Below are positions 43,837 to 52,527 of a stretch of DNA of 64,000 nucleotides, one piece after another. The translations under genes were made by a program, and so were the position numbers. How positions within the stretch are numbered: the stretch's first letter is position 1; the number at the start of each line of letters is the position of its first letter. The DNA comes from JAJEDW01 sp963555775 (GTDB lineage Bacteria; Acidobacteriota; Terriglobia; 20CM-2-55-15), in NCBI GenBank assembly GCA_963555775.3, contig CAUVWY020000003.1:1-64000 (forward strand), read 5' to 3'. The notes under the pieces were generated by a model. It ran no database searches. It was not told the DNA's origin and worked only from the letters and a program-made list of their open reading frames with translations.

Positions 43837-44538
43837 TTACTCTATTCCTAGAAGTTCGACCTCGAAAACCAGAACCGCATTACCGGGGATACCCGGCCGG
43901 CCCGCCGGGCCATAGGCCAGATCCGGCGGACATATCAGACGACTCTTGCCACCCACCCGCAGTGTCTGTACGCCTTCGGTCCAGCACGCGATCACGCCAT
44001 TCAACGGAAAGGTTGCCGGTTCGCCCCGATCCACGGAACTGTCAAAAATGGACCCGTCTCTCAACGTGCCGTGGTAGTGCACGCTCACCGTGTCGGCGGC
44101 GGTTGGACTGGCGCCGCTCCCCACGGTCATCTCCTGAATGACGATACCCGAATCCGTCCGGACGGCGCCTTCAACTGCTGCCTGCGCATCGACAAACGCC
44201 GTCGCCTCGTCCAACTCGGATTCCGCGGCGGCCTCGATGCGTTGCTGCATGAAAGTCTGCAGCATGGGGCCATACTGATCCAGGTCGACCTGCGACTCGC
44301 GCGCAAGGACACTGTCGCTCAAACCGAGCAACACCGTGCTCAGTTCCTCTTCGGTCAATCCCACGTTTCCGACGTTGTCGCCCAGAATCTGACCCAGGGT
44401 ATACAAGATCCTCTGATCCTCGGTCTCGACCGCACCGGAAGCGGCCGATTGGGCCCCCGAGAGCGAGGATTCGGAGGTTCACGCCAGGGAAACACCGGCC
44501 GCAAACAGACATATCGAGAGACAACGAATGAACCGCAT
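43837..44538 (-). pseudogene. FKBP-type peptidyl-prolyl isomerase gene with an in-frame TGA after the signal peptide
   Basis: Starting at ATG 44538, which has a strong AAGGAG site, the frame gives 'MRFIRCLSICLFAAGVSLA', then TGA at 44481-44479. It then continues open: 'TSESSLSGAQSAASGAVETEDQRILYTLGQILG' and an FKBP domain ('SVHYHGTLRDGSIFDSS', 'GVIACWTEGVQTLRVGGKSRLICPPDLAYG', 'VLVFEVELLGIE'). The TGA falls exactly at the expected signal-cleavage point, where a lipobox Cys (TGC/TGT), Gly (GGA) or other residue stood before a single-base change. The downstream N-terminal helices match periplasmic FkpA/Mip-type isomerases. Only a non-exported form from an internal start (44406 or nearby) could be made now. 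Confidence 0.8.
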
Positions 44539-44661
44539 GAGGACTCCTTGTCGCAAGACTGAACGGGTGACGATATCACAGTCAAACTCCGTCAAGTCTG
44601 TTATATGCTGGCCGCTGTTCCAACTTGGGACGGATAAGTTCCGCGACAGGAGAAGTCGAAA

Positions 44662-46077
44662 ATGGTTGAACGCATGGCTCGAATCGTGTTGCCGGGGCTG
44701 CTCGCCGCAACTCCGGCGCTCGCACAAACGACGAACGATCCTTTTCCGGAACCCATCGAGGCGGTTGACGACGTCATCGTTGTCGATTTCGTCGAGTTCG
44801 CCACGATTCCCGACATCGACGGGGAGACGGCGCGCGTCATGATCATGGTCGATGAACCGGGTACGAGCCGGATGTTCGTCAACGATATGCGCGGCCCGAT
44901 CTACAGCGTGAGCTATGACGGCCAGACGGTGACCCGTTACATCGATATCGAGGACGGCTGGGGCGTCAGTGTCAACTCCTCGGGCCGGGAGCGGGGGATG
45001 CAGAGCTTCGCCTTCCATCCACAGTTCGGTCAGGCCGGCACGCCCGGCGCCGGCAAGTTCTATACCTGGGCCGACTCGACCAACATGGATCCGGAACCGG
45101 ATTTCGTCGCGGGGGGCGACGGCAACACCCACGACACCGTCCTGATGGAATGGACGGCTCGAACGCCGGACTCCGCAACCTACGATGGCGGCCCGCCGCG
45201 CGAGTTGATGCGATTCGAACAACCGTTCGGGAATCACAACGGCGGCCAGATCGGATTCAACCTATTCGCTTCGCCGGACGACTCCGACTTCGGAATGCTC
45301 TACGTGGGCATTGCCGATGGGGGCAGCGGCGGGGACCCTCTCAATCTGGCACAGAACCTGAACGCGGGATTCGGCAAGATCATGCGGATCGACCCGCTTG
45401 GTTCCAACAGCGCGAACGGCCAGTACGGAATCCCGGAAGACAATCCATTCGCCAACGATGGCGACGCTGGCACGCTGGGTGAGATCTACGCGTACGGCGT
45501 GCGAAATCCTCAACGCTTCGCCTGGGACCCACTGAACGGCAACATGTTCTTCAGCGAGATCGGCCAGAACATCGTTGAAGAAATCAGTCTGGTCACCAAT
45601 GGCGCCAACCTCGGCTGGAACGACTGGGAGGGCAGCTTCGCGTTCATCAGCCGCGCAGAGGTCAGTCTGGAGGACCCCCAGGGCGATCCAGATGTCACGT
45701 ATCCGGTGGCCGAGTACGGCCAGATCGATCCCTTGCTGCAACCGCAGTCCGCGGCGACCGGTCTTTACGTTTATCGCGGAGACCGCATTCCGCAACTCGA
45801 AAACCTCGTACTGTGGGGGGACATGCCGAGCGGAGAGATTTTCTACGTGGACGCGGACAACCTGCCCACGGGCGGACAGGACGCCATCCGCCGCATCCTC
45901 CTCAACGACGGCGGCACGGCCAGAACGTTGCTTCAGGTCGTCCAGGAAAAGAACCGCGAACAAGGCCGGGAGCAAGCAACGCGCGCCGACCTTCGATACG
46001 GCGCCGGTCCCGACAATCAGGTGTTCATCATGAACAAGGAAGATGGAATCATTCGGCTGCTTGTGCCGGGTGACTAG
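44662..46077 (+). CDS. Secreted PQQ-type sugar dehydrogenase (glucose/sorbosone dehydrogenase fold)
   Basis: 471 residues with a short signal peptide (VLPGLLAATPALAQ) after a strong AGGAG site. It is a six-bladed beta-propeller: 'SFAFHPQF', 'NHNGGQIGFN', 'LYVGIADGGSGGDPLNLAQNLNAGFGKIMRIDP', 'IYAYGVRNPQRFAWDP', 'FFSEIGQNIVEEI' and a C-terminal 'FIMNKEDGIIRL' block, as in Gdh-B/aldose sugar dehydrogenases that use PQQ and calcium in the periplasm. The substrate sugar is unknown. It is divergent from the FKBP gene. Confidence 0.88.
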   Translation: MVERMARIVLPGLLAATPALAQTTNDPFPEPIEAVDDVIVVDFVEFATIPDIDGETARVMIMVDEPGTSRMFVNDMRGPIYSVSYDGQTVTRYIDIEDGWGVSVNSSGRERGMQSFAFHPQFGQAGTPGAGKFYTWADSTNMDPEPDFVAGGDGNTHDTVLMEWTARTPDSATYDGGPPRELMRFEQPFGNHNGGQIGFNLFASPDDSDFGMLYVGIADGGSGGDPLNLAQNLNAGFGKIMRIDPLGSNSANGQYGIPEDNPFANDGDAGTLGEIYAYGVRNPQRFAWDPLNGNMFFSEIGQNIVEEISLVTNGANLGWNDWEGSFAFISRAEVSLEDPQGDPDVTYPVAEYGQIDPLLQPQSAATGLYVYRGDRIPQLENLVLWGDMPSGEIFYVDADNLPTGGQDAIRRILLNDGGTARTLLQVVQEKNREQGREQATRADLRYGAGPDNQVFIMNKEDGIIRLLVPGD

Positions 46078-46097
46078 AAACGCGAGAATCCCCGCCA

Positions 46098-47573
46098 ATG
46101 CCCGACAACAAGACGCTCGATAACCTCCAGCTTCCGGAAACATCACTCCGTGGGCTGGTAAAGCACTTCGGCCCCGGAATGATCCTGATGATGACCGGCG
46201 TCGGTACCAGCCATCTGGTGACGGCCCCAGCCGCCGGCGGACGCTTCGAATACGCTCTTCTCTGGTGTATCCCGGTCGCCTACATCTTCAAGTACTACGG
46301 CTTCGAGATGGCGTTCCGATTTACCCATGCGACGGGCCGCAGCATGCTCGACGCCTATTCGACGGCATGGAAGAAATGGCCCCTGTGGTACGTGCTGGTC
46401 ACCACCCTGATTCAATGCGTGGTGGGACAGGCCGGACGACTGGGCGCGGCGGCAGCGGTCGTTTATTTCTTCTTCCTCGAATACCTGGGAATGGATCTTC
46501 CGATCGCGGTCTTCGGCTTCATCCTGGGACTGATATCGGTAACGATTCTTATGTTCCAGAGATACAAGGCCCTGGAACTCACCTCCAAGATCTTCGCCGG
46601 CATGCTTGTCGTTTCCAGCGCGGCCGCGTATTTTGCCGAACCGGCGCCGTTGTCGGCTCTGGCCAACTTCGTACAGGTGCAGATACCCGGAGGATCGTGG
46701 CTCATTCTGGCGTCGTTCCTGGGTTTGCTGCCGACCGGTATCGACGTTTCTCTTCAGGCATCGGAGTGGGGCAAAGCCAAGAAAGTGGGGATGGGCAAGG
46801 TCCGGAACGAACTCGAAAGCCAGGGACGGATCCAGCGCTTCGATCCGTTCCGCTCGGGAAAGGAAGATCTCGCGATGGATACTCGCACCCTGCCCCCCCA
46901 CGCGCTGGAATATTGCCGCCGCTGGTTCCACATCGGGCTATGGGATTTTCGAACCGGGCACGTCATCTCCTTTCTGATCGCGTGCGTGTTCCTGTTGCTT
47001 GCGGCAGTCTGGTTGTACCCCAGCGAAGTTTCGGGTAACGCGGTGATCGGCGAGATCGGGCAGGTTTTTTCGCAGAGTCTCGGTTCGGGAATGATGATCG
47101 TGTTCCTTCTGGGCGCCTTTGCCGCGACGTTCTCGACCGCTTTCAACTACTTCGACGGCTGGCCGCGCGTCGTGGCCGCCTGCTGCCGGAATCTGTTCCG
47201 CCGAACGTCTGAATTGCAAGGCATCGCCGCAAGCGATCTGGGCCCGGATCATCGGAGCAAGTGGTATTCCGAATACAACATCTACCGCATAACGATGGTT
47301 TTTTCGCTTGTCACAGCGAGTGCCGTGGTCGCCGGTACTCCCAGACCGGTCTACCTGGTCCTGGTGGCATCGGCCCTGGCGTACTTCATCGCTCCGGTGA
47401 TCTTCTTTCTGAACCTCTATTTCTGCTTCGCGGTGATTCCCAAACAGGACAAACTGTTTTACCCGTCGACGTTTGCCGCCTGGTTTGGCTGGATCAGCCT
47501 GGTCGTGTTCACGGGTATGAGTATCTTGCTGATCATGGATCGCGTCTTCGGCATCGCCCTGTTCGGCGCGTGA
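46098..47573 (+). CDS. Nramp-superfamily transporter with altered metal-site motifs
   Basis: 491 residues with about 11 hydrophobic segments. The first helix reads 'FGPGMILMMTGVGTSHLVTAPAAGG': the Gly-Pro-Gly and following spacing match Nramp, but the metal-binding DPGN is replaced by GTSH. The sixth-helix region reads 'GLLPTGIDVSLQAS', where Nramp has a conserved Met-Pro-His. The loss of these ligands suggests a different or non-metal substrate, or use of another site. The gene ends in GTGA overlapping the start of the gamma-glutamyltransferase gene, so the pair is coupled and may take up and process the same peptide-like or amine compound. Confidence 0.75.
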   Translation: MPDNKTLDNLQLPETSLRGLVKHFGPGMILMMTGVGTSHLVTAPAAGGRFEYALLWCIPVAYIFKYYGFEMAFRFTHATGRSMLDAYSTAWKKWPLWYVLVTTLIQCVVGQAGRLGAAAAVVYFFFLEYLGMDLPIAVFGFILGLISVTILMFQRYKALELTSKIFAGMLVVSSAAAYFAEPAPLSALANFVQVQIPGGSWLILASFLGLLPTGIDVSLQASEWGKAKKVGMGKVRNELESQGRIQRFDPFRSGKEDLAMDTRTLPPHALEYCRRWFHIGLWDFRTGHVISFLIACVFLLLAAVWLYPSEVSGNAVIGEIGQVFSQSLGSGMMIVFLLGAFAATFSTAFNYFDGWPRVVAACCRNLFRRTSELQGIAASDLGPDHRSKWYSEYNIYRITMVFSLVTASAVVAGTPRPVYLVLVASALAYFIAPVIFFLNLYFCFAVIPKQDKLFYPSTFAAWFGWISLVVFTGMSILLIMDRVFGIALFGA

Positions 47574-49174
47574 GCCCCGGCCCCACCCACGGAGACCGTC
47601 CGGCTCGGCGACCCGACGGCACCCGCTCTCCGGTTCTCGCTTTGAACGGCATGGTGGCCACGAGCCAGCCCCTGGCTTCGACAGCCGCGTTGCGCGTGTT
47701 GCATGAGGGCGGCAACGCGGTCGATGCGGCAATCACCGCTGCCGCGGTTCTGAACGTCGTCGAACCGACGATGACCGGAATCGGCGGGGACATGTTCGCG
47801 CTGGTCTTCATGGCCGAAGACGGCCGTCCGATCGGTCTGAACGGCAGCGGGTGGGCCGGTTCGAAAGCACGGCTGGAGACCGTCACCGGCATCGACGTTT
47901 TGTCGGGCATTCAAACCGTAACGGTGCCCGGCGCCGTCGCCGGCTGGTTCAAACTTCATGACCGCTACGGCACGTTGCCGATGTCGGGCCTGCTGGATCC
48001 GGCGATCGACTACGCCGCGAACGGATTCCCCGTGTCTGAAATCGTCGCGGGACAATGGCAACGGATCGAAGACTACCTGAGGGCCGCCGGCAATGCCGCG
48101 GAAACCTACATGCCCGAGGGACGGGCGCTACGGCACGGCGAAGTGTTCCGCAATCGGGATCTGGCCCGGTCGCTGAAACTACTGGCACGGGACGGATGCG
48201 ATGCGTTTTACAGGGGAGAGATCGCGCGCGCCATCGTCGAAACCTCCGATGCCTTGGGCGGCTTTCTGACCCGGGCAGATCTGGAAGAATTCGACGCCCA
48301 ATGGGTGAAACCGGTCTCGACCGCCTACCGGGGATACGACGTCCACGAATTGCCTCCCAATACCCAGGGCATCGTCGCTCTGGAGATGCTGAACATTGCC
48401 GAAGGCTTCGACCTGAAGGCGATGGGGCACAATTCGCCGGACTCCATTCACGCGCTGACTGAAGCGACAAAGCTGGCATTCGCGGATCGGGCACGCTACA
48501 TCGCGGACCCCGATCGCGCCGACGTACCCACCGAACGCCTCATATCGAAGGAACATGGCAACGCTCGCCGCCGACAGATAGATTTGCGGCGAGCGGCGGG
48601 CCTCGCCACGCCTGGAGCCTCGGCGACGGGAGACACGGTCTACTTCACGATCGTCGACATTGACAGGAATGCGGTGTCGTTCATCGGCAGCCTTTTCGGC
48701 TCGTTCGGTTCCGGCGTGGTCGCCGATGGCACGGGAATCTGTCTCCATAACCGAGGTAACGGCTTCTCGCTCGACCCGGCTCATCCCAATCGAATGGCGC
48801 CGCGCAAGCGGCCCGCGCACACGCTGATCCCGGCGATGGTCACCAGGGACAACCGGCCGTGGCTATCGTTCGGTGTGATGGGTGGCGACATGCAGGCGCA
48901 GGGCCATCTCCAGGTACTGGCCAACATGATCGATTTCGGGATGGACGTGCAGCAGGCCGGAGAGATGCCCCGTTTTCGCTACGATCCAGGACAACTCGCG
49001 CTGGAGTCGGCGATCGGAACGGATGTGGGCGGGGCACTGGCCGAACGGGGACACCGGATTGCCGACGCGTTCGGCGGGTTTGGCGGGTATCAGGGAATCG
49101 TCATCGACTCGGAGTCCGGCGTCTTGATGGGAGGGTCGGATCCGAGGAAGGATGGCGCCGCTGTGGGGTGGTAG
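47570..49174 (+). CDS. Gamma-glutamyltransferase-family Ntn hydrolase, cytoplasmic
   Basis: GTG at 47570 overlaps the upstream stop by four bases and is the likely start; the 534-residue protein has no signal peptide. The family N-terminus is clear ('RSPVLALNGMVATSQPLASTAALRVLHEGGNAVDAAI'), as is the autocleavage region with catalytic Thr ('GDTVYFTIVDIDRNAVSFIGSLFGSFGSGVV', Thr before V-Y). 'PRKRPAHTLIPAMV' and the C-terminal 'SAIGTDVGGALAERGH' are typical. Unlike Ggt it lacks an export signal, so it resembles cytoplasmic relatives such as oxamate amidohydrolase or cephalosporin acylases. The substrate is not known. Confidence 0.88.
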   Translation: MSPGPTHGDRPARRPDGTRSPVLALNGMVATSQPLASTAALRVLHEGGNAVDAAITAAAVLNVVEPTMTGIGGDMFALVFMAEDGRPIGLNGSGWAGSKARLETVTGIDVLSGIQTVTVPGAVAGWFKLHDRYGTLPMSGLLDPAIDYAANGFPVSEIVAGQWQRIEDYLRAAGNAAETYMPEGRALRHGEVFRNRDLARSLKLLARDGCDAFYRGEIARAIVETSDALGGFLTRADLEEFDAQWVKPVSTAYRGYDVHELPPNTQGIVALEMLNIAEGFDLKAMGHNSPDSIHALTEATKLAFADRARYIADPDRADVPTERLISKEHGNARRRQIDLRRAAGLATPGASATGDTVYFTIVDIDRNAVSFIGSLFGSFGSGVVADGTGICLHNRGNGFSLDPAHPNRMAPRKRPAHTLIPAMVTRDNRPWLSFGVMGGDMQAQGHLQVLANMIDFGMDVQQAGEMPRFRYDPGQLALESAIGTDVGGALAERGHRIADAFGGFGGYQGIVIDSESGVLMGGSDPRKDGAAVGW

Positions 49175-49205
49175 CAGACGCCTCGCGGAAATAGCCGGAT
49201 TCGAA

Positions 49206-49308
49206 GTCGATGGCACGAACGAACCGGCTGTGCAGGTCTTCAACGGCCCTTCGGATGCTGTCGGCCGCGACTCCCGTCTCAAAAACCCATGACGGCGCGG
49301 TATCCGGT
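49206..49308 (-). pseudogene. 103-bp duplicate of the dioxygenase alpha/beta junction
   Basis: This segment repeats, at about 87% identity by eye, the DNA at 50437-50541 that holds the last codons of the dioxygenase alpha subunit and the first ~34 codons of the beta subunit. The duplicated beta start codon is ACG instead of ATG, and the frame breaks soon after 'VRAID', so it is a non-functional remnant of a second alpha-beta pair. Confidence 0.75.
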
Positions 49309-49345
49309 TTATCCACCTCAAAGTGTGTATGATGCGTATAAATAA

Positions 49346-49447
49346 AAGCCCGGAAGGGTCACCGTGAAGCACCCCACCAAGGAGATTCCCATCGGTACTC
49401 TGCGTAACATCTATCGGCAAGCCAACTGGAAATGGGAGGACCGCTGA
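49346..49447 (+). pseudogene. hicA: HicA toxin remnant (C-terminal 33 residues)
   Basis: The frame from 49346 reads 'KPGRVTVKHPTKEIPIGTLRNIYRQANW' and closes at TGA 49445. This is the C-terminal end of HicA mRNA-interferase toxins. The N-terminal half, with the catalytic His, is missing, and a stop codon lies immediately upstream. The adjacent hicB is complete, so this looks like a degraded toxin with a surviving antitoxin. Confidence 0.8.
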
Positions 49448-49448
49448 T

Positions 49449-49856
49449 ATGCGATACCCGGTTGTGATCCACAAAGATGTCGAGAGCATTTACGGGGTTA
49501 CCGTACCGGATCTGCCGGGCTGCTTTTCGGCTGGCGAGACGCTTGAGGAAACCGTCGAGTCTGCGCGGGAGGCCATCGCCTGCCATTTGGAGGGACTCCT
49601 CATGGATCGAGAACCGATACCTGCGAAGGAATCGCTCGAAACGCACCAAGCGAGCGATGATTACAAGGGTGGGATCTGGGCACTGGTCGATGTCGATATC
49701 TCCAAGCTGTCGAGCAAGACGAAGCGGATCAACATCACGGTGCCCGCCCGCGTTCTGGCGATCCTGGACGAAGCTGCGGCGCGAGAAGGGGAAACACGGT
49801 CTGGTCTGATCGCTCGCGCGGCGCTCAGCTACGTAGAACGTCAGTCCACGGAGTAA
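49449..49856 (+). CDS. hicB: HicB-family antitoxin
   Basis: 135 residues, starting 1 bp after the HicA-remnant stop. The N-terminal HicB fold is clear ('YPVVIHKDVESIYGVTVPDLPGCFSAGETLEETVESAREAI'). The C-terminus is a ribbon-helix-helix DNA-binding domain ('KRINITVPARVLAILDEAAAREGETRSGLIARAAL'), so it would bind its own operator. With the toxin gone, it may persist as an orphan repressor or be decaying. Confidence 0.88.
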   Translation: MRYPVVIHKDVESIYGVTVPDLPGCFSAGETLEETVESAREAIACHLEGLLMDREPIPAKESLETHQASDDYKGGIWALVDVDISKLSSKTKRINITVPARVLAILDEAAAREGETRSGLIARAALSYVERQSTE

Positions 49857-49857
49857 G

Positions 49858-50014
49858 CAGGTTGTGCGGTCGTAGGCCACAGCTACAGTGGGAGTGGGAG
49901 CAGGGCGCCCGAATCCCTGAATATTGAGAATGTAGGGGCAGTCTATGACTGCCCGAATCAAGTTTGTCCGGTCGTAGACCGCACCGACCGCCCAAATCAA
50001 GATCGTACGGTCGG
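49858..50014. repeat. BIME-like hairpin repeat, locus 5
   Basis: Contains 'CCCTGAATATTGAGAATGTA', then GGGGCAGTCTATGACTGCCC and GGTCGTAGACC fragments. It is a single degenerate unit, downstream of hicB. Confidence 0.8.
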
Positions 50015-50028
50015 ATAGCGATCGACCA

Positions 50029-50508
50029 TTACAACGGGATCACGAGCAGCGTGTCGATCCGGCGCGAATCGGTGACGACGATGCGTTCGGCGAAACGGGC
50101 GCCGTTCCCGTCCAGAAGAATCTTGTCCAGATATATGCCGACAGCGAAGATCGTCATGACGCCCGTGCCCATCGTGCGGACGACCAGATAGTTGGACCGG
50201 CATTCGACCAAGCCGCTCGTGACGTCGTCGATGACGAGTCCGCCGATCTGGTGGGAATATCGTTGAGGCTCGTAGACGTTGATACGGCGGAGGCCGGTGA
50301 CGCGGTCCTCCATCATGCCCCGCCCCTGGCATTCCATGATTGCCAGGGGCATGCCGGCATCATGGTTCTCGCGAGTGATTATGCGGTACAGGCCGTGGTC
50401 GGTGAACAGGGAAGGCCACTCTTCGATCCTGTCGTCGTCGATCGCACGGACGTACCGGCTGTGCAGGTCTTCAACGGCCCTTTGGATGCTGTCGGCGGCG
50501 ACTCCCAT
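50029..50508 (-). CDS. Aromatic-ring-hydroxylating dioxygenase beta subunit
   Basis: 159 residues from ATG 50508, one base after the alpha-subunit stop; an earlier ATG at 50529 would overlap that gene. It has the NTF2/SnoaL-like fold of dioxygenase small subunits: 'DSIQRAVEDLHSRYVRAIDDDRIEEWPSLFTDHGLYRIITRENHDAGMPLAIMECQGRGMM' and 'RINVYEPQRYSHQ', then 'FAVGIYLDKILLDG....FAERIVV'. It should form an alpha3-beta3 complex with the upstream alpha subunit. A second fragment of the same gene lies at 49206-49308. Confidence 0.85.
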   Translation of the reverse strand: MGVAADSIQRAVEDLHSRYVRAIDDDRIEEWPSLFTDHGLYRIITRENHDAGMPLAIMECQGRGMMEDRVTGLRRINVYEPQRYSHQIGGLVIDDVTSGLVECRSNYLVVRTMGTGVMTIFAVGIYLDKILLDGNGARFAERIVVTDSRRIDTLLVIPL

Positions 50509-50509
50509 C

Positions 50510-51757
50510 TCAAAAACCCATAAGGGCACGGTATCCGGTCCAGAAGCCTCGCAGGGTGGCCTCGGTTGCGCGAGAACCCGTTGTCGATTCGATCTCGCGG
50601 CCGCCCATCTCCATCACCGCGTTACGGTCCACGCCGGTCCCCTGAATGCCCCGCTGTACGTATTCGCCGATCATGCCGTCTTCCATCGATACGTATCCGG
50701 CCGGACCGATCAGGTTGGCCTGTTTCAGGCGCATCGCACGCAACTCGGGATCGTCGTCGGCATAGCCAAAAAACGTCCAGTGCAATTCGGTGCGGTCGAC
50801 GCCTTGCGGAACCGCCTGCCGTAACGCCAGCGTGTTGTAGATCTGCTGGTTGACGCAGGTCGGAAAGATGGACTGAATGGCGACGGTAATGCCGTCGTCG
50901 AATTCCTGGCGGCTTTCAATCAACGATGGGTCCTCCAACGTCACATCCTCGAGGAGCGACCGAATCTCACCTGCCCGGTATTCGCCTTCGCGGTATGTGG
51001 CGCCCTTTGAAAAGTTGATCGAATTCCAGCCGCCATGATCGATAATCAAACCCCCGTCCATCGTGAGCCGGTTGAGCTTGAACGTCGTGTAAAAGGCGTG
51101 AAGGATCGTCGCGTGGTAAGGGTCGCGGGAATTCTCCATGTAGAGCTTCCAGTTGTTCTCCATCGTTTGATGGTGGTAGCCCAACACCTCGACCGGCTTG
51201 TGAAAAACGCGTCGCATGTGCGCGGTCATGCCCGGACACAGATAGTCCTCGAGCGATTCGACGGTGGCGCTGAACGTCCCGAATACGACGCCGTTAAAGC
51301 TTTCGACCCGCATCCGCTCGAGGCCGTGATTCGCAAAATCGAAATCATCGGGCATGCCGCCCTTTCCGTTCACTCCGTTCCGGAATGCGACACCGGCCAG
51401 ATTGCCGTCCAGGTCGTAGCTCCAACCGTGATACACGCAACCAATGGATTTCCGCTTCCCTCCCGCCTCGACGCACAGCATGGCGCCTTTGTGGGAACAC
51501 CGGTTCACGAGCCCGTTGACGCCACCGTCCACGCCTCGAATGACGATGACGGGCGTCTCGCCCACATACGTGGTTCGAAAACTCCCGGTGTCCGGGATCT
51601 CGGCTTCCAGACAGAGGTAGTGCCAGGTAGGGCCCTGGAAGATCCGCTGCTGTTCCAGTCGGTACACGTCCGGATCGGACATGACCTTCAGCGGCGCGCG
51701 GGCCACGCCTTCCGACGGCCACTCGATCGAAAAATTGCTTTCACTCATTTCACTCAT
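50510..51757 (-). CDS. Aromatic-ring-hydroxylating dioxygenase alpha subunit (Rieske)
   Basis: 415 residues. The Rieske 2Fe-2S ligands are 'CSHKGAMLC' and 'GCVYHGWSYDLDGNL'. The mononuclear iron site is 'ENNWKLYMENSRDPYHATILH' (D, H, H). The C-terminal catalytic domain continues normally. The presence of alpha and beta subunits but no ferredoxin or reductase nearby means electrons come from elsewhere. The substrate is probably an aromatic acid, given the truncated AAHS-type MFS gene just upstream on the same strand. The start may be ATG 51757 or 51748. Confidence 0.9.
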   Translation of the reverse strand: MSEMSESNFSIEWPSEGVARAPLKVMSDPDVYRLEQQRIFQGPTWHYLCLEAEIPDTGSFRTTYVGETPVIVIRGVDGGVNGLVNRCSHKGAMLCVEAGGKRKSIGCVYHGWSYDLDGNLAGVAFRNGVNGKGGMPDDFDFANHGLERMRVESFNGVVFGTFSATVESLEDYLCPGMTAHMRRVFHKPVEVLGYHHQTMENNWKLYMENSRDPYHATILHAFYTTFKLNRLTMDGGLIIDHGGWNSINFSKGATYREGEYRAGEIRSLLEDVTLEDPSLIESRQEFDDGITVAIQSIFPTCVNQQIYNTLALRQAVPQGVDRTELHWTFFGYADDDPELRAMRLKQANLIGPAGYVSMEDGMIGEYVQRGIQGTGVDRNAVMEMGGREIESTTGSRATEATLRGFWTGYRALMGF

Positions 51758-51988
51758 TGGTTGCCACGACGGTCCCCGGTTCGGCGGGGAAGCCGCCCGC
51801 TACTCCTTGATAGTGGCCGATAACGAACATGACGACAGATGGCGCCAGATACCCGGCGCCCTCGGTGTCCCTACCATCGAGAAGGACGACCACAGGCCAC
51901 CGAGGACGATGACAGGCAGTTGGAAGGCGCCGGCGAGGCGGGAATCGATGAGAGACTGGACATCGAGGGGGGGTGACGACGCGGGCAT
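51750..51988 (-). pseudogene. N-terminal remnant of an MFS aromatic-acid transporter (AAHS type)
   Basis: From ATG 51988 the frame reads 'MPASSPPLDVQSLIDSRLAGAFQLPVIVLGGL', matching the cytoplasmic start and first helix of PcaK/MhpT-like transporters. A single-base deletion near 51897 then shifts the frame. In the other frame the sequence continues 'VVVLLDGRDTEGAGYLAPSVV', which is the conserved DGxDT...G..AP motif at the end of helix 1. Only ~80 of the usual ~440 residues remain before the dioxygenase gene. It is a decayed transporter of a former aromatic-degradation operon. Confidence 0.6.
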
Positions 51989-51992
51989 GCGG

Positions 51993-52448
51993 TCAGAAAA
52001 TGTATTTTTCCGAGAAGATTCGATCCACCGACAGCGCCCCGCCTCCACGAACGACGACGGCAATCCCCATCGCAATCGCCAGGAGGTGATACTCGTACCC
52101 CTCCAGGCCGGGATCCATCTGGCCAAACCAGTTCATGAAAAAACCGTTCGGACCGACATAGGTGACGATGGCTCCGATCATGATAATGATGATCCCTATC
52201 GCGGAGAGACGGCTCATGAACCCGATTATTATGCACACGCACGACACCGCCTCGATGATGATGGCGGCAACTGCGAGCGCGGGAGGGATCCCGATACCGA
52301 CAAAGATCTCGACCGTCCCCATGAACCCCGGTCCGCCGAACCAGCCGAAAACCTTCTGCGTCGCATGGGCTGAAATGACCAGACCCAGAACCAACCGCAG
52401 GATCGTCAACGTGGGGTCGTTGGGAGTTTGAGCGATGCGTCGAAACAT
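51993..52448 (-). CDS. DoxX-family membrane protein
   Basis: 151 residues with four hydrophobic helices: 'TILRLVLGLVISAHATQKVFGWFGG', 'VEIFVGIGIPPALAVAAIIIEAVSCVCIIIGF', 'IGIIIIMIGAIVTYV' and 'YHLLAIAMGIAVVVRG'. The pattern 'R...G......KVFGWFGGPG' is typical of DoxX/SURF4-like proteins, which have redox-related or unknown roles. It lies upstream of the transporter remnant on the same strand and could be the first gene of that operon. ATG at 52448 is preferred over an upstream start. Confidence 0.82.
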   Translation of the reverse strand: MFRRIAQTPNDPTLTILRLVLGLVISAHATQKVFGWFGGPGFMGTVEIFVGIGIPPALAVAAIIIEAVSCVCIIIGFMSRLSAIGIIIIMIGAIVTYVGPNGFFMNWFGQMDPGLEGYEYHLLAIAMGIAVVVRGGGALSVDRIFSEKYIF

Positions 52449-52500
52449 GAGCTTGAATCCGATCGGAAGCGTTATTGTATATCGTTGAGTACGAACCAAT

Positions 52501-52522
52501 TATAATCGCCCCAAATCAGGAG
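52501..52522 (+). promoter_or_regulatory. -10 element and ribosome-binding site for the esterase gene
   Basis: A perfect TATAAT at 52501-52506 and AGGAG at 52518-52522 precede ATG 52528. A clear -35 is not visible at 17 bp spacing, so the exact promoter is uncertain; the short leader (about 15-20 nt) is notable. Confidence 0.5.
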
Positions 52523-52527
52523 TCTCT

